DNA of 64,000 nucleotides from UBA1413 sp964552955. Its GTDB lineage: Bacteria > Bacteroidota > Bacteroidia > Bacteroidales > Prolixibacteraceae. The first letter of the stretch is position 1. Each line of letters begins with the position of its first letter. Position numbers and translations under genes: made by a program. The stretch lies in NCBI GenBank assembly GCA_964552955.1, contig CAZKIU010000017.1:1-64000 (forward strand), in the 5' to 3' direction. Under the pieces are notes generated by a model. That model was not told the origin of the DNA, searched no databases, and saw nothing but the letters and a program-made list of their open reading frames with translations. This document shows, in pieces, positions 33,673 to 43,284 of this stretch.

Positions 33673-36375
33673 TCACCTTTTACCCCGCAGAAGCAGCAAC
33701 AGAACGACGGCCCCGTTGAGGGCTGCCAGGATCAGGGCGCTGGTTTTAATGCCTGTCATGGGAAGGAGGATAAAAGTGGTGAGGAGGACTCCCAGGGCTG
33801 ATCCCCAGAGGTCGGCGGCATACACGACAGAGGCGGAGCGGGAGGTAAGGGTATCGCCACGGAGGGTGGCCGAAACATAGATAAATCCGGTCAATAGGGC
33901 CGGGCCCAACAAAAAGGGAAGGAAGATGAGCCAGGCGGCGGTTCCCGAAAGGGAGACTCCGGTCAGGCGCCACAGCAGAGGGAAGAGGAGCATCACCACG
34001 CCCAGGAGGAGCTGTGCCGGGAGGAGTCGTGAACGGGTTGTTTCCATCCTATGCGCTGCCATGGATCCCATGGCCAGTCCGCCCATGAAGAGGGCGAAGA
34101 TCAGTCCGAGGGCAGAATAGAGGTTTCCGAAGACGATCTGGAACCAGAAAATCAGCATGATCTCGGCCGAGGAGGCGGTGAAGCCAGTCACGTACATGCC
34201 TGCGGCCACGGGAGTCAGCAGCAGCAGGGGAAGCAGGAGCAGCAGCAGGGGAAGGGCCATGATCCAGGGATGATTGCCGGCATAGAGGGAAATAAACTGC
34301 AGGGAGTGGTAGAAGACGGGCAGAGGCTGATGGTCAGTGTTGAGAAGAGGAAGCTGCACCACCCGTTCCCTGATCTCCTCACCCCGGGCGACCAGCGACG
34401 CATCATCCATATAGCCGGGGTTCACATAGGTGGCTTCCACCTTTTTCTCTTCGGTGAGCAGGCCTATCCGGGCCGAAAGGGGCCCATCTGACGCCAGGTA
34501 ATAATCCCGTTCTCCCGGAAGAATGAGCACCTCCCCGAAATGGGCTTCCAGGGTGTGAAGCAGCGCCGCACCGATGCGTGCTTTTTCAGGGGAGATGTAG
34601 TTTCCTGATGGGGAAAGGCTCCAAAGGACCACACTGTTGGCATTAAGCTTTTCCTTCAGTAAACGCATAAAACCATCGGTGTAATAGCGGTTTATCTGCA
34701 GGCTGGAAGGGTCGGGAACCGCCAGGATGGCCACATCATAATGACGACTGGTTTGCTGTATGAATCTCCGGCCATCGCCCCCGATGATGGCAACCCGCGG
34801 ATCGCGGTTCTCCTGCCGGTATGGGGGGGCCATCTTCACCAACGCGGGGTTGAGTTCCACCACATCGACATGGTTAACGGCTGGGTATTTGAGGATCTCC
34901 TCTGTCATACCTGCCATTCCCCCCGAAACCAGCAGTACACTTCCCGGTTGCGGATGCTGCAGCATGGCGTAATGGACGAACTCTTCATTCCGCACGATAT
35001 CGCCCGTCGAGAAGAGGAGATTCCCGTTTTCGAAGAAGCTCGATTCACCACCATTGGTAGTAATGGTGATGTTCCCCCAGGGGGTTTCTCTGGTTACGGT
35101 GACCTGATGGCCGGGGAAGAGCCACGATTTGATCATCAGGTCGGCTGGACGCAGGAAAAAGAAGAGGAGCACCAGGGTGAGTGGAAGCAGGGAGAGGAGT
35201 ACTTTCCGGCGTGGTGCGTGCCCCAGCAGGAAGAGGTGGATCCCCAGCGCGATGAGGAGAAGCGACTGGGCGATGGTGAACCAGCGGGTAAGGAGGAAGG
35301 TGACGACGATGCCCCCAATCAGGCTGCCAACCGATTCCAGGGCGTAGACTCTGACGAAACTCTTCTTCTCTGCTCCCAGAAGGTGAACCATCAGGGCGTA
35401 GGTGTATCCTGAAAGAAGACAGAGGGGAGCCAGCAGGACGAGGATGATCAGGAGGAACCAGAGCGGACTGATCAGTTGTCCGGGCGGGAAGAGGAGGTGA
35501 CGGGAGAGGTTCATGTGTAGCAGCAGCAGGGGGGGCAGCCAGGAGAGCAGGAGAAAAAGGGGAAGGATCACTTTTCGTGGGCTGGCGGGTTGACGGTTGC
35601 GGCCGCTCCAGGTGCCCGCCCCCGTGAGGAACATCCATATGGCCAGCGTCCAGCCCATCATCAGTTCATTGCCCTGGAAAAGGGTGGTGATCTCCCTGAT
35701 CAGCAGAACCTGGACGACCGTCGAAAAGAAACCGGCGGCCAGGATAAGGGAAGCCAGCCCGCCCTGCCATTCCCCTGATGGCTCACCGCTTTGTGCCGGG
35801 CGGGTCTTATCTCCTTCCATCCCCCATTCGAGGCGCTCTTCAGCACCCTTTTTTGCGGAGGTCAGCAGGTCTGCTTGCTGTGGCTGACTTTCCCCGCCGG
35901 GCCTTTCCGACTGAGCGTGCTGAGGCTCTGAACTTTCACTGCCGGGCTTCTCTGCCTCTATTCGCGGGTGACCGATAAAAGAAGAGGGGGCATCAGAAAG
36001 CCGGTGGTTCCTGTAAGGAGTCGACGGGTTTACGGCATCGGGCCGATCTCCTTTATTACCGCGCCGGAGAAGGTTCAGGTAATAGGAACCATGCCACAGA
36101 AAGTGAAACAGGGCCACCAGGGTCATGGCGATGCCCGTATCGACATGCCACTTCATCAGCGGGGTGAGGAAGGCCCATTCCAAACGGTAGTTGACCCGGA
36201 TCACCAGCAGGAGGCCCAGGATTCCGGAGGTCAGAAAGGTGAGGAGCAGCACTGTATTCCAGATACGCCGGTGAAAGGCCTTGGTGAAGAGCCCGGTGCG
36301 GACGAGCATCAGGGTCAGGAGATAGGCCGAAGTCGTACCGATGGTGATCAGGAGGAGGTGATAAGGGCTTTCCAT
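33673..36375 (-). CDS. Polytopic membrane protein with a spermidine-synthase-like domain
   Basis: The 900-residue protein has four parts. Residues 1-105 form four membrane helices with His in WHVDTGIAMTLVALFHFLWH, resembling small cytochrome-b-like or DUF4405 modules. Residues about 106-205 are a Pro/Ser/Glu/Gln-rich linker. About 210-410 is a set of membrane helices. About 430-660 is a Rossmann methyltransferase/aminopropyltransferase fold with VSGGMAGMTEEIL, VVELNPALVK, GGDGRRFI and ILAVPDPSSLQINRYYT. More helices follow to the end. This fits the family of membrane-fused spermidine-synthase-like proteins. Its ATG overlaps the Memo-AMMECR1 stop (TGATG), implying coupled translation. The substrate is unknown. 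Confidence 0.82.
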   Translation of the reverse strand: MESPYHLLLITIGTTSAYLLTLMLVRTGLFTKAFHRRIWNTVLLLTFLTSGILGLLLVIRVNYRLEWAFLTPLMKWHVDTGIAMTLVALFHFLWHGSYYLNLLRRGNKGDRPDAVNPSTPYRNHRLSDAPSSFIGHPRIEAEKPGSESSEPQHAQSERPGGESQPQQADLLTSAKKGAEERLEWGMEGDKTRPAQSGEPSGEWQGGLASLILAAGFFSTVVQVLLIREITTLFQGNELMMGWTLAIWMFLTGAGTWSGRNRQPASPRKVILPLFLLLSWLPPLLLLHMNLSRHLLFPPGQLISPLWFLLIILVLLAPLCLLSGYTYALMVHLLGAEKKSFVRVYALESVGSLIGGIVVTFLLTRWFTIAQSLLLIALGIHLFLLGHAPRRKVLLSLLPLTLVLLFFFLRPADLMIKSWLFPGHQVTVTRETPWGNITITTNGGESSFFENGNLLFSTGDIVRNEEFVHYAMLQHPQPGSVLLVSGGMAGMTEEILKYPAVNHVDVVELNPALVKMAPPYRQENRDPRVAIIGGDGRRFIQQTSRHYDVAILAVPDPSSLQINRYYTDGFMRLLKEKLNANSVVLWSLSPSGNYISPEKARIGAALLHTLEAHFGEVLILPGERDYYLASDGPLSARIGLLTEEKKVEATYVNPGYMDDASLVARGEEIRERVVQLPLLNTDHQPLPVFYHSLQFISLYAGNHPWIMALPLLLLLLPLLLLTPVAAGMYVTGFTASSAEIMLIFWFQIVFGNLYSALGLIFALFMGGLAMGSMAAHRMETTRSRLLPAQLLLGVVMLLFPLLWRLTGVSLSGTAAWLIFLPFLLGPALLTGFIYVSATLRGDTLTSRSASVVYAADLWGSALGVLLTTFILLPMTGIKTSALILAALNGAVVLLLLLRGKR

Positions 36376-37919
36376 CAGGGCTGGATCGAATTAGGGGCCC
36401 GGGTCATCTCTTCTTCACTGAAGACCAGGGCCTGGTAGGTGTATAGTTCGGTATCCTTGTCGCGCCATGCACCGGGAGGCAGTCCGGCCTTGTCGCGGGC
36501 GCAGTGCTCCAGGAACTCTTCCGTAGTCCACCCTGTTTCCTCAGCCACCTGGGGGAGGTAGGTCCCCGACCGGTTTCCCTGCCTGATGTAAATGCCGTCG
36601 CGCCCCAGCTTGAATTCCGAGGCAGAGGCAATTCTCTTCAGGGGGGAGAGCAGGGATATCTCGATGGTGATGCGGGGGAGTTCGGCCGTGGTGACCGGTG
36701 AAAAACGGCTGTCGCTGGTGGCTGCGGCCAGGGCCATATCACGCACCGTGAGCCAGAGGGGTTGCGCTGAGGAGAAATTGCCGATACAACCGCGGAGCTC
36801 CCCGTTTTTCCGGAGGGTGACAAAGGCGCCACCATTCGTCGTCAGGGCGGGGGTCAGCTTCTTCGGGGCGATTTCAGGCAGGGGACGGCCTCTCAGATGG
36901 GCGGCGATGGCCGAGCGGGCCAGTTCCAGCAGGGCGACCCGGTCGCTCTCCTGAAGGGAAAAAGTCTTTTCCTGGGCCGGAAGCAGGGCTCCCTCTGCTT
37001 CCCGGAAGGCGCCCAGGGCCCAGTAGCCCACTACCTTATCCTTGTCACCGTGGGCCGAATCACCGCTGTTGCGGTACATCAACTTCTTGAAAACCAGCCG
37101 GTCGTCACGTTCCGTGATCTTCAGCAGGGTCAGCATGGGCATCCATCCGCAGATGGCGGTGACCAGTTCCGGGGCATAACGGTTCTCATTCTCCTCCTTC
37201 ATCTTCATGAATTCTCCGGAATTGTTGGCCGCAATGGCCGCGGCGGTGAGGTGGTCGGCCTTCAGGGCGGTGGCGTAGCCTGGATAATGCGAAAAATCGG
37301 CACTTACAATGAAGAGGTTTTCTTCGGAATAATAAGGCGCCAGCAGGTTGGCCAGTTCAGTGGCGAAGGCCTCTGACTGGCTCCCTACCAGGATGGGGAC
37401 GATGGTAAAGGGCTTTTTCAGCCAGTACTGAAGAAAGGGGAGTTGCACCTCAATGGCGTGTTCCTGTCGGTGCAGGCCAGGATCGGTGCTGATCTTGCGG
37501 CTCCGGGCGGCCAGTTCGGCGCCCAGGGGGTCGACAGGCACCCTGCCCAGGGGGGTGATGAAGCCCCCGGAAGTATAAATGGCTGCGCCCTGGTTGGGAA
37601 CCCGGTGGGCCGGGGCGAGGATGAAAATGTGGCGGTAACTCTTATCGCGGTCGAGCCGTTTGTAGGCCGCGGCTGCTACCTCCCCCGAAAAAATATAGCC
37701 GGCATGGGGCACCACCAGCACCATCGGATCACCAGACTCCTTCAGCTTTTCGGCAGGGAAAAACAGCCCCAGCATAGCCCTGAGCTGCTGTTCAGATGCC
37801 GGGTAAAAGCTGCCGGCTACCGCTGGCTGCCTCTCCTTCACGGCGATGGTCGTCTCCTGACCCTGGCTGATAACTGTTAGCATCAGCAATCCCGCGATCC
37901 ATCCGGAAATTCGCAACAT
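36375..37919 (-). CDS. Exported Memo-AMMECR1 fusion (AmrB-AmrA)
   Basis: The 514-residue protein starts with a signal peptide (ISGWIAGLLMLTVISQGQ). The Memo/LigB-like domain spans about 30-300 and includes VVPHAGYIFSGEVAAAAY (His72), ILAPAHRVPN (His105), HAIEVQLPFLQ and SADFSHYPGY, positions that match the metal-binding pocket of Memo. The AMMECR1 domain spans about 335-500 with GAFVTLRKNGELRGCIG and FSPVTTAELPRITIEISLL. In many genomes these are separate genes next to a radical SAM gene; here they are fused and exported. It is the first gene of the operon, ending in a 1-base overlap with the membrane synthase. Confidence 0.92.
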   Translation of the reverse strand: MLRISGWIAGLLMLTVISQGQETTIAVKERQPAVAGSFYPASEQQLRAMLGLFFPAEKLKESGDPMVLVVPHAGYIFSGEVAAAAYKRLDRDKSYRHIFILAPAHRVPNQGAAIYTSGGFITPLGRVPVDPLGAELAARSRKISTDPGLHRQEHAIEVQLPFLQYWLKKPFTIVPILVGSQSEAFATELANLLAPYYSEENLFIVSADFSHYPGYATALKADHLTAAAIAANNSGEFMKMKEENENRYAPELVTAICGWMPMLTLLKITERDDRLVFKKLMYRNSGDSAHGDKDKVVGYWALGAFREAEGALLPAQEKTFSLQESDRVALLELARSAIAAHLRGRPLPEIAPKKLTPALTTNGGAFVTLRKNGELRGCIGNFSSAQPLWLTVRDMALAAATSDSRFSPVTTAELPRITIEISLLSPLKRIASASEFKLGRDGIYIRQGNRSGTYLPQVAEETGWTTEEFLEHCARDKAGLPPGAWRDKDTELYTYQALVFSEEEMTRAPNSIQP

Positions 37920-38079
37920 AATAACTTCTTATCTTTAGAAAATAAGCGGCTTGCCTGCACTGCACCTATGCCTGCACTGCTCCTAAAGATAGGACATTAT
38001 CTCCGCTTTTGACCTTTCCGGAATCAAAAAAAAAGGTTTTGGAGGCAGGGAGCGAAGATGGGCCGGTTGGTTAGATGGA

Positions 38080-39393
38080 TTACTTGCAGTTTTCAGAAAG
38101 CCATTGTCTGAATGTAGGGAAGTGGGGGCCCATTTTAATGGTTTGTTTTTCTCCCGTCATAAAGGCAGCCAGCCGGAGGGGTAGGGGTACCGTACCCTGG
38201 CCAAGGATCTTCTCCATGGTTCCCGTGAATTTGGCGGGGTGGGCGGTTTCCAGGAAGAGGCCGGTTTCTCCGGCGTTGAGTTGTGCTTCGAGGGCTGCAT
38301 AGCCACAGGCACCATGGGGATCGCAGAGGTAGCCGGTCTCCTGGTACACCCTTCTGATGGTTTCCCTGATCCCCTGGTCGTCCATGCGGAATCCAGACAT
38401 AAGGGCCCTAATTTTCTCCCAGGAGTGGCCGTAAAGGTCGAGGATTCGGGCGAAGTTGCTGGGGGTGCCCACATCCATGGCGTTGGCGATGGTTTCGACC
38501 GATGGCCTGGGGGCGTAGAGGCCGGTTTTGAGGTATTGGAAAACCACGTCGTTGCGGTTGTTGGCGGCGATGAAGCGTTCGATGGGGAGCCCCGCCTCCC
38601 GGGCGAAGAGACCGGCCGTCAGGTTGCCGAAGTTGCCGCTGGGCACGGCCACGACCAGTTTACGGCCGTCAAGGGCCCCGGCTTCCTGCAGGCGCGCCAC
38701 CGCATTGAAATAGTAAAAGGCCTGCGGAAGAAACCGGGCCACATTGATGGAGTTGGCCGAGGTAAGGGTGACCTTATCCTTGAGTCCCTGGTCAAGAAAG
38801 GCCGCTTTCACCAGCCGCTGGCAGTCGTCGAAAGTGCCGTCAATTTCCAGGGCGGTGATGTTTTGTCCGAGCGTGGTGAACTGTTTTTCCTGGATGTCGC
38901 TCACCTTTCCGGAGGGGTAAAGGACGACCACACGAATGCCTTCCACGCCCAGAAAACCGTTGGCCACGGCGCTGCCCGTGTCGCCGGAGGTGGCCACCAG
39001 CACGGTGACCGGCTTCCCGGTATCCTGGAGGAAATAGCGGAGCATGCGGGCCATGAAACGGCCGCCTACATCCTTGAAGGCCAGGGTGGGCCCGTGAAAC
39101 AGCTCCAGCGACCAGAAGTGCTCCTTTACCCTGACCACTGGACAGTCAAAGGAGAGGGCGCCGGTGGTGATAGTGTGCAGGGCTTCCTCCGGAATCTCCT
39201 GGCCGAAGAAATGGCTGGCTACCCTGAAGGCGATTTCCGGAAAGGAAAGGCGCGCCATTTGACTGAAAAACGAAGGATCCAGCCGGTCGATCCTTTCGGG
39301 CATGAAAAGCCCGTTGTCGGCGGCCAGTCCGGTGATCACCGCTTCCCGGAGGGTCACCGGCGCGATCTGGTGGTTGGTGCTGTAATAGAGCAT
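38080..39393 (-). CDS. thrC: Threonine synthase
   Basis: The 437-residue enzyme converts O-phosphohomoserine to threonine with pyridoxal phosphate. The cofactor lysine lies in FHGPTLAFKDVGGRF. Phosphate-binding and active-site phrases VATSGDTGSAVANGF and VPSGNFGNLTAGLFA match the family, and LYYSTNHQIAPVTLREAV is a typical ThrC N-terminus. It is the last gene of the threonine cluster, about 120 bases after the ApgM-like gene on the same strand. Length is normal and no defect is visible. Confidence 0.95.
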   Translation of the reverse strand: MLYYSTNHQIAPVTLREAVITGLAADNGLFMPERIDRLDPSFFSQMARLSFPEIAFRVASHFFGQEIPEEALHTITTGALSFDCPVVRVKEHFWSLELFHGPTLAFKDVGGRFMARMLRYFLQDTGKPVTVLVATSGDTGSAVANGFLGVEGIRVVVLYPSGKVSDIQEKQFTTLGQNITALEIDGTFDDCQRLVKAAFLDQGLKDKVTLTSANSINVARFLPQAFYYFNAVARLQEAGALDGRKLVVAVPSGNFGNLTAGLFAREAGLPIERFIAANNRNDVVFQYLKTGLYAPRPSVETIANAMDVGTPSNFARILDLYGHSWEKIRALMSGFRMDDQGIRETIRRVYQETGYLCDPHGACGYAALEAQLNAGETGLFLETAHPAKFTGTMEKILGQGTVPLPLRLAAFMTGEKQTIKMGPHFPTFRQWLSENCK

Positions 39394-39514
39394 GGATTTC
39401 AGTTTACTGGTGATGGAATATTTTGTGGCTTCCAGTATGAGATAAATAAGATGTACTCAAGATATTAAAATACAATTAGTTATTCTTGATGGGCCTGGTC
39501 GTCAGGCTGCCGGG

Positions 39515-40729
39515 TCACTCTTGTTTGGCCAGCAACGCTTTCATGAATGCTTCCCCTTTGAGGAGTCCGTAGCTCCCGTTGATCACCGAGAACTCGTCAT
39601 AACGGTTCACTGCGTCGGGTGTTTCTCCGGGTTTGTAAATGACGAAGGGGACAGCATCACGGGTGTGAGTACGGAGGGCGCAGGGTGTCGGGTGATCGGG
39701 GAGCAGGGCGATGGTCACCGGTTCTTTCAAGTGGGAGGTGGCTTCCATAATAGGGCGCAGCAGCCGCTGGTCGAGGTATTCGATGGTCCTGGTTTTAAGC
39801 CGGGGATTGCCCTCATGCCCGGCTTCATCGCTGGCTTCCACATGCACATACACCAGGTCGTGCTCCCTGAGAGCCTCCAGGGCTGCTTCGGCTTTACCCT
39901 CGTAATTGGTATCATAAAGTCCCGTCGCCCCCTCTACCCGAATGACTTTCATGCCGGCATAGACCCCGATACCCTGGATCAGGTCGACGGCCGAGATGAC
40001 TGCCGAAGGGCCGATGCCGTAAAGCGCTGACAACGTGGGCATCTGAGGACGGTAGCCGGGCGACCAGGGCCAGATGCAACTGGCCGGATCCTTACCTTCA
40101 GCCACCCTTTTCAGATTCACAGGATGCTCCTCCAGGAGATACCTGCTTCTCACAATCAGATAGTTCAGCAGGCTGGCTGTGGAAGAAGCCTCTTCCACCA
40201 GGGGGTGGACCATCACCTCCCGGAAAGGGGTGCCCATGACATCGTGTGGCGGGGTGCAGGCCAGACCCTTGTGCCCCCCCTTGATGACCAGCAGATGGCG
40301 GTAGGAGACACCCGGGTAAAAACGGATGCGGTCATTGCCCATCTTCATGGCCAGAAAGGCGATGATCTCTGCGGCCTCCCCGCTGGAAATATGCCCGGCA
40401 GAATGGTTTTTGATCCTGTTCTCTTCCAGGCAGATAAGGTTGCAGCGCAGGGCCAGGTCGCCCGGTTCGAGCTCCACCCCCATGCTGGCTGCTTCCAATA
40501 CCCCGCGCCCTTCAAAGACGGCGGGAACATCATAGCCGAGTACCGAGAGGTTGGCGATTTCGCTGCCTGGGTGCATCCCTTCGGGAATGGTGTCGAGCCT
40601 GCCACAGCGCCCCAGGGCTGCCAGCCGGTCCATCGAGGGCTTCACGGCCGCCTCTAACGGTGTCTTATTGCCCAATTCCCCTATGGGCTCATCGGCCATG
40701 CCGTCACCGAGTATGATCAGGTACTTCAT
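39515..40729 (-). CDS. ApgM-like phosphotransferase, candidate homoserine kinase
   Basis: The 404-residue protein belongs to the cofactor-independent phosphoglycerate mutase/alkaline phosphatase superfamily. It starts KYLIILGDGMADEPIGELG and has GSEIANLSVLGYD (nucleophile Ser region), VHVEASDEAGHEG and LLPDHPTPCALRTHTRDAVP, with the metal-binding Asp and His residues. It sits between thrA and thrC where a GHMP-type homoserine kinase would normally be. A subgroup of this family in threonine operons has been proposed to be a non-homologous homoserine kinase. The position supports that here; glycolytic mutase activity is the alternative. Confidence 0.8.
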   Translation of the reverse strand: MKYLIILGDGMADEPIGELGNKTPLEAAVKPSMDRLAALGRCGRLDTIPEGMHPGSEIANLSVLGYDVPAVFEGRGVLEAASMGVELEPGDLALRCNLICLEENRIKNHSAGHISSGEAAEIIAFLAMKMGNDRIRFYPGVSYRHLLVIKGGHKGLACTPPHDVMGTPFREVMVHPLVEEASSTASLLNYLIVRSRYLLEEHPVNLKRVAEGKDPASCIWPWSPGYRPQMPTLSALYGIGPSAVISAVDLIQGIGVYAGMKVIRVEGATGLYDTNYEGKAEAALEALREHDLVYVHVEASDEAGHEGNPRLKTRTIEYLDQRLLRPIMEATSHLKEPVTIALLPDHPTPCALRTHTRDAVPFVIYKPGETPDAVNRYDEFSVINGSYGLLKGEAFMKALLAKQE

Positions 40730-40730
40730 A

Positions 40731-40796
40731 AATGAATATCAGAAGGTCAGAATTTCGGAATATCAGAATATCAGAATATCAGAAGGTCAGAATGAC
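40731..40796. repeat. GAATATCAGAA word-repeat tract
   Basis: Between thrA and the ApgM-like gene, copies of GAATATCAGAAGGTCAGAAT and of AATATCAG follow each other. AATATCAG occurs four times, three of them in direct tandem. No ORF is present. Confidence 0.7.
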
Positions 40797-40823
40797 GCCT
40801 TTAACTGGCCTGGACCTGCATCC

Positions 40824-43250
40824 TCAGATATTGGAGACGCGGATCAGGTCAGCAAAAACCCCTGCGGCAGTAACGGCAGCACCGGCGCCATAGCCCTTGA
40901 TCAGCATCGGGAACTCGTTGTACCTTTCGGTCTGGTAAATGATCAGGTTGTTGCTTCCTTCCAGATCGTAAAAGGGATGGTCTTTTTCGATCTCGCGCAG
41001 TTCTGCCCGGGCATTCCGTTCATCAAAGCTGGCCACAAAGCGCCATTTTTTGTGGGCGGCAGCCAGGATCTTCCTTTTCTCCTCGAAGGAGGCGTCAAGG
41101 GCAGGGATCTTTTCCCAGAACTCATCGCGGCTCCCCTGAAAATATTCGGCAGGAAGAAGCGGGACGACCCTGATATCTTCTTTTTCAAGCCGGTATCCCG
41201 ATTCCCGGGCCAGGATCAGCAGTTTGCGGACTACATCGGCTCCGCTTAGATCGACCCGCGGATCGGGTTCCGTGAAGCCGGCCTCCCTGGCCATTCTGAT
41301 GGCCCGGCTCAGGGGGACCTCTTCCGATAGGGTATTGAAGATATAGTTGAGGGTACCCGACATGACAGCCTCAATACGAATCACTTTATCGCCTGAATTG
41401 ACCAGGTCATTTAAGGTGTTGATGATAGGCAGTCCGGCCCCCACGTTGGTCTCAAAGAGGAATTTGACCCCTTTCTCCTTGGCGGTTCGTTTCAGCAGGA
41501 GGTAGTTGTCGAATTCCGAGGAGGCGGCAGTTTTATTGGCCGCCACGATGTGGATGTTCCCACTGAGAATACGGTGATACAAACCGGCCACCGTTTCCGA
41601 GGAGGTGCAGTCGACGAACACCGAATTGTAGAGGTTAAGGCTGGTCATCTGCTCCACGAAGCGGGTGATATCGGCTTTTTCCCCTTTCTCCTGGAGGGTT
41701 TCCCTGAAGCTCCCGGCATCGATGCCTTCACGGTCGAAGAGCATATGACGGGTGTTGGTGAGACCGGTGATTCTGATTTTCAGATGGCTTTCCCTCAGAA
41801 GCCTCTCCTGTTGGGCTGCAATCTGCGCCAGCAGGTGACTCCCGACCAGTCCGGTGCCCACCAGGAAGACGTTCAGCACCGCATTTTCGGAAAGGAAGAA
41901 CGATTCATGAACCACATTGAGGGTCTTGCGCAATTCTGCGGTGCGCACCACCCAGGAGATGTTCAGTTCAGAGGCCCCCTGGGCGATGGCGATCACGTTG
42001 ATCCCGTTGCGGCCGATGGTGGAAAAGAGTTTTCCGGCGACACCCGTCGACTGTCGCATGTTCTCCCCGACGATAGCCACAATGGAAAGGCCGGTCTCCA
42101 CCATGACCCTGTTGATCTGGTCGTGGCGGATCTCCCTTTCGAACTCTTCGCGGATGGCGGTTTCGGCAGGGGAGGCCATCTCTTCTTCGATGGCGATGCT
42201 GATGGTGTTTTCGGAGGAGGCCTGGGAGATGAGGATGATGTTGATTTTTTCGCGGGCCAGGGCCGTAAAAAGTCGCATGGCGATGCCTGAAACGCCGACC
42301 ATGCCGATACCCTGGATCGTCACCAGGGCAATCCCCTGGATAGAGGAGATGCCCTTGATGGGGCGTTCTTTGCCATTGCCTGGCAGCCGGGTGATCAGCG
42401 TCCCCGGAGCCTCCGGGTTCATGGTATTGCGGATATGAACGGGAATATCCTTTTTATAGACGGGGAGGATGGTGGGAGGATAGACCACCTTGGCGCCGAA
42501 ATTGGAGAGTTCCATGGCTTCGGCATAGGTAAGGGCCGGAATGGTGTAGGCGCTGCTGATAACGCGCGGGTCGGCGGTCATGAACCCGTCGACATCGGTC
42601 CATATTTCGAGGGCTTCAGCCTTGAGGGCCGCGGCCACGATGGCGGCGGTGAAGTCGGAACCCCCCCTGCCCAGGGTGGTATAATCCCCGTTGCTGTTGC
42701 GGGCGATGAACCCGGGCATCACCCTCCGGCCCCGGAAGCCTTCAAAGGCATCCCTGATACGGGCGTTGGTCTCACGGAAATCGACCGTGGCCTTGCCATA
42801 ATGGCTGTCGGTGATTATCAGGTCGGCGGAATCGGCCAGCCCCGCCTCCAGAAAGGCGGCAATGATCCGGCAGGAAATGCGCTCACCCATCCCCAGAATC
42901 CTGTCGAGCGTCTTGGGCGTCAGCTCACCTACCAGGGCAATGCCTGTGAGTACCAGCTCCAGTTCACCCAGAATCGCCTCCGATGTGGCCGAGACATCAC
43001 TCCGCTGTGGCGCCTCAAAGAGGTCATGGATCACCTCCAGGTGACGCTCCCTGATCCCGCGCAGTTCACTCCGGAAAGAGGGATCGCCCCCGGCTGCCAA
43101 CCGGGCGGTGCGCAGAATCCGGTCGGTAATCCCACCCAGCGCCGAGACTACCACCACGACGTCTCCCGGGACTCCTGAAAGGATCTCCCTGACTCTTTGG
43201 ATATTGGCCGCACTTCCTACAGAGGTGCCACCAAACTTCATTACCTTCAT
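40824..43250 (-). CDS. thrA: Bifunctional aspartate kinase/homoserine dehydrogenase
   Basis: The 808-residue fusion opens with the aspartate kinase signature MKFGGTSVGSAANIQRV. Two ACT regulatory regions follow at about 310-460 (IQGIGMVGVSGIAMRLFTAL; VGENMRQSTGVAGKLFSTIG), then homoserine dehydrogenase with the NAD(P) motif FLVGTGLVGSHLLAQI and the catalytic region GTLNYIFNTLSEEVP. It catalyses the first and third steps from aspartate to threonine and methionine and is probably feedback-inhibited by threonine through the ACT domains. It starts 34 bases after the recA stop on the same strand. Confidence 0.96.
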   Translation of the reverse strand: MKVMKFGGTSVGSAANIQRVREILSGVPGDVVVVVSALGGITDRILRTARLAAGGDPSFRSELRGIRERHLEVIHDLFEAPQRSDVSATSEAILGELELVLTGIALVGELTPKTLDRILGMGERISCRIIAAFLEAGLADSADLIITDSHYGKATVDFRETNARIRDAFEGFRGRRVMPGFIARNSNGDYTTLGRGGSDFTAAIVAAALKAEALEIWTDVDGFMTADPRVISSAYTIPALTYAEAMELSNFGAKVVYPPTILPVYKKDIPVHIRNTMNPEAPGTLITRLPGNGKERPIKGISSIQGIALVTIQGIGMVGVSGIAMRLFTALAREKINIILISQASSENTISIAIEEEMASPAETAIREEFEREIRHDQINRVMVETGLSIVAIVGENMRQSTGVAGKLFSTIGRNGINVIAIAQGASELNISWVVRTAELRKTLNVVHESFFLSENAVLNVFLVGTGLVGSHLLAQIAAQQERLLRESHLKIRITGLTNTRHMLFDREGIDAGSFRETLQEKGEKADITRFVEQMTSLNLYNSVFVDCTSSETVAGLYHRILSGNIHIVAANKTAASSEFDNYLLLKRTAKEKGVKFLFETNVGAGLPIINTLNDLVNSGDKVIRIEAVMSGTLNYIFNTLSEEVPLSRAIRMAREAGFTEPDPRVDLSGADVVRKLLILARESGYRLEKEDIRVVPLLPAEYFQGSRDEFWEKIPALDASFEEKRKILAAAHKKWRFVASFDERNARAELREIEKDHPFYDLEGSNNLIIYQTERYNEFPMLIKGYGAGAAVTAAGVFADLIRVSNI

Positions 43251-43284
43251 TTACCTGTATATCAAGCTGTCATTCTTCGAATGG

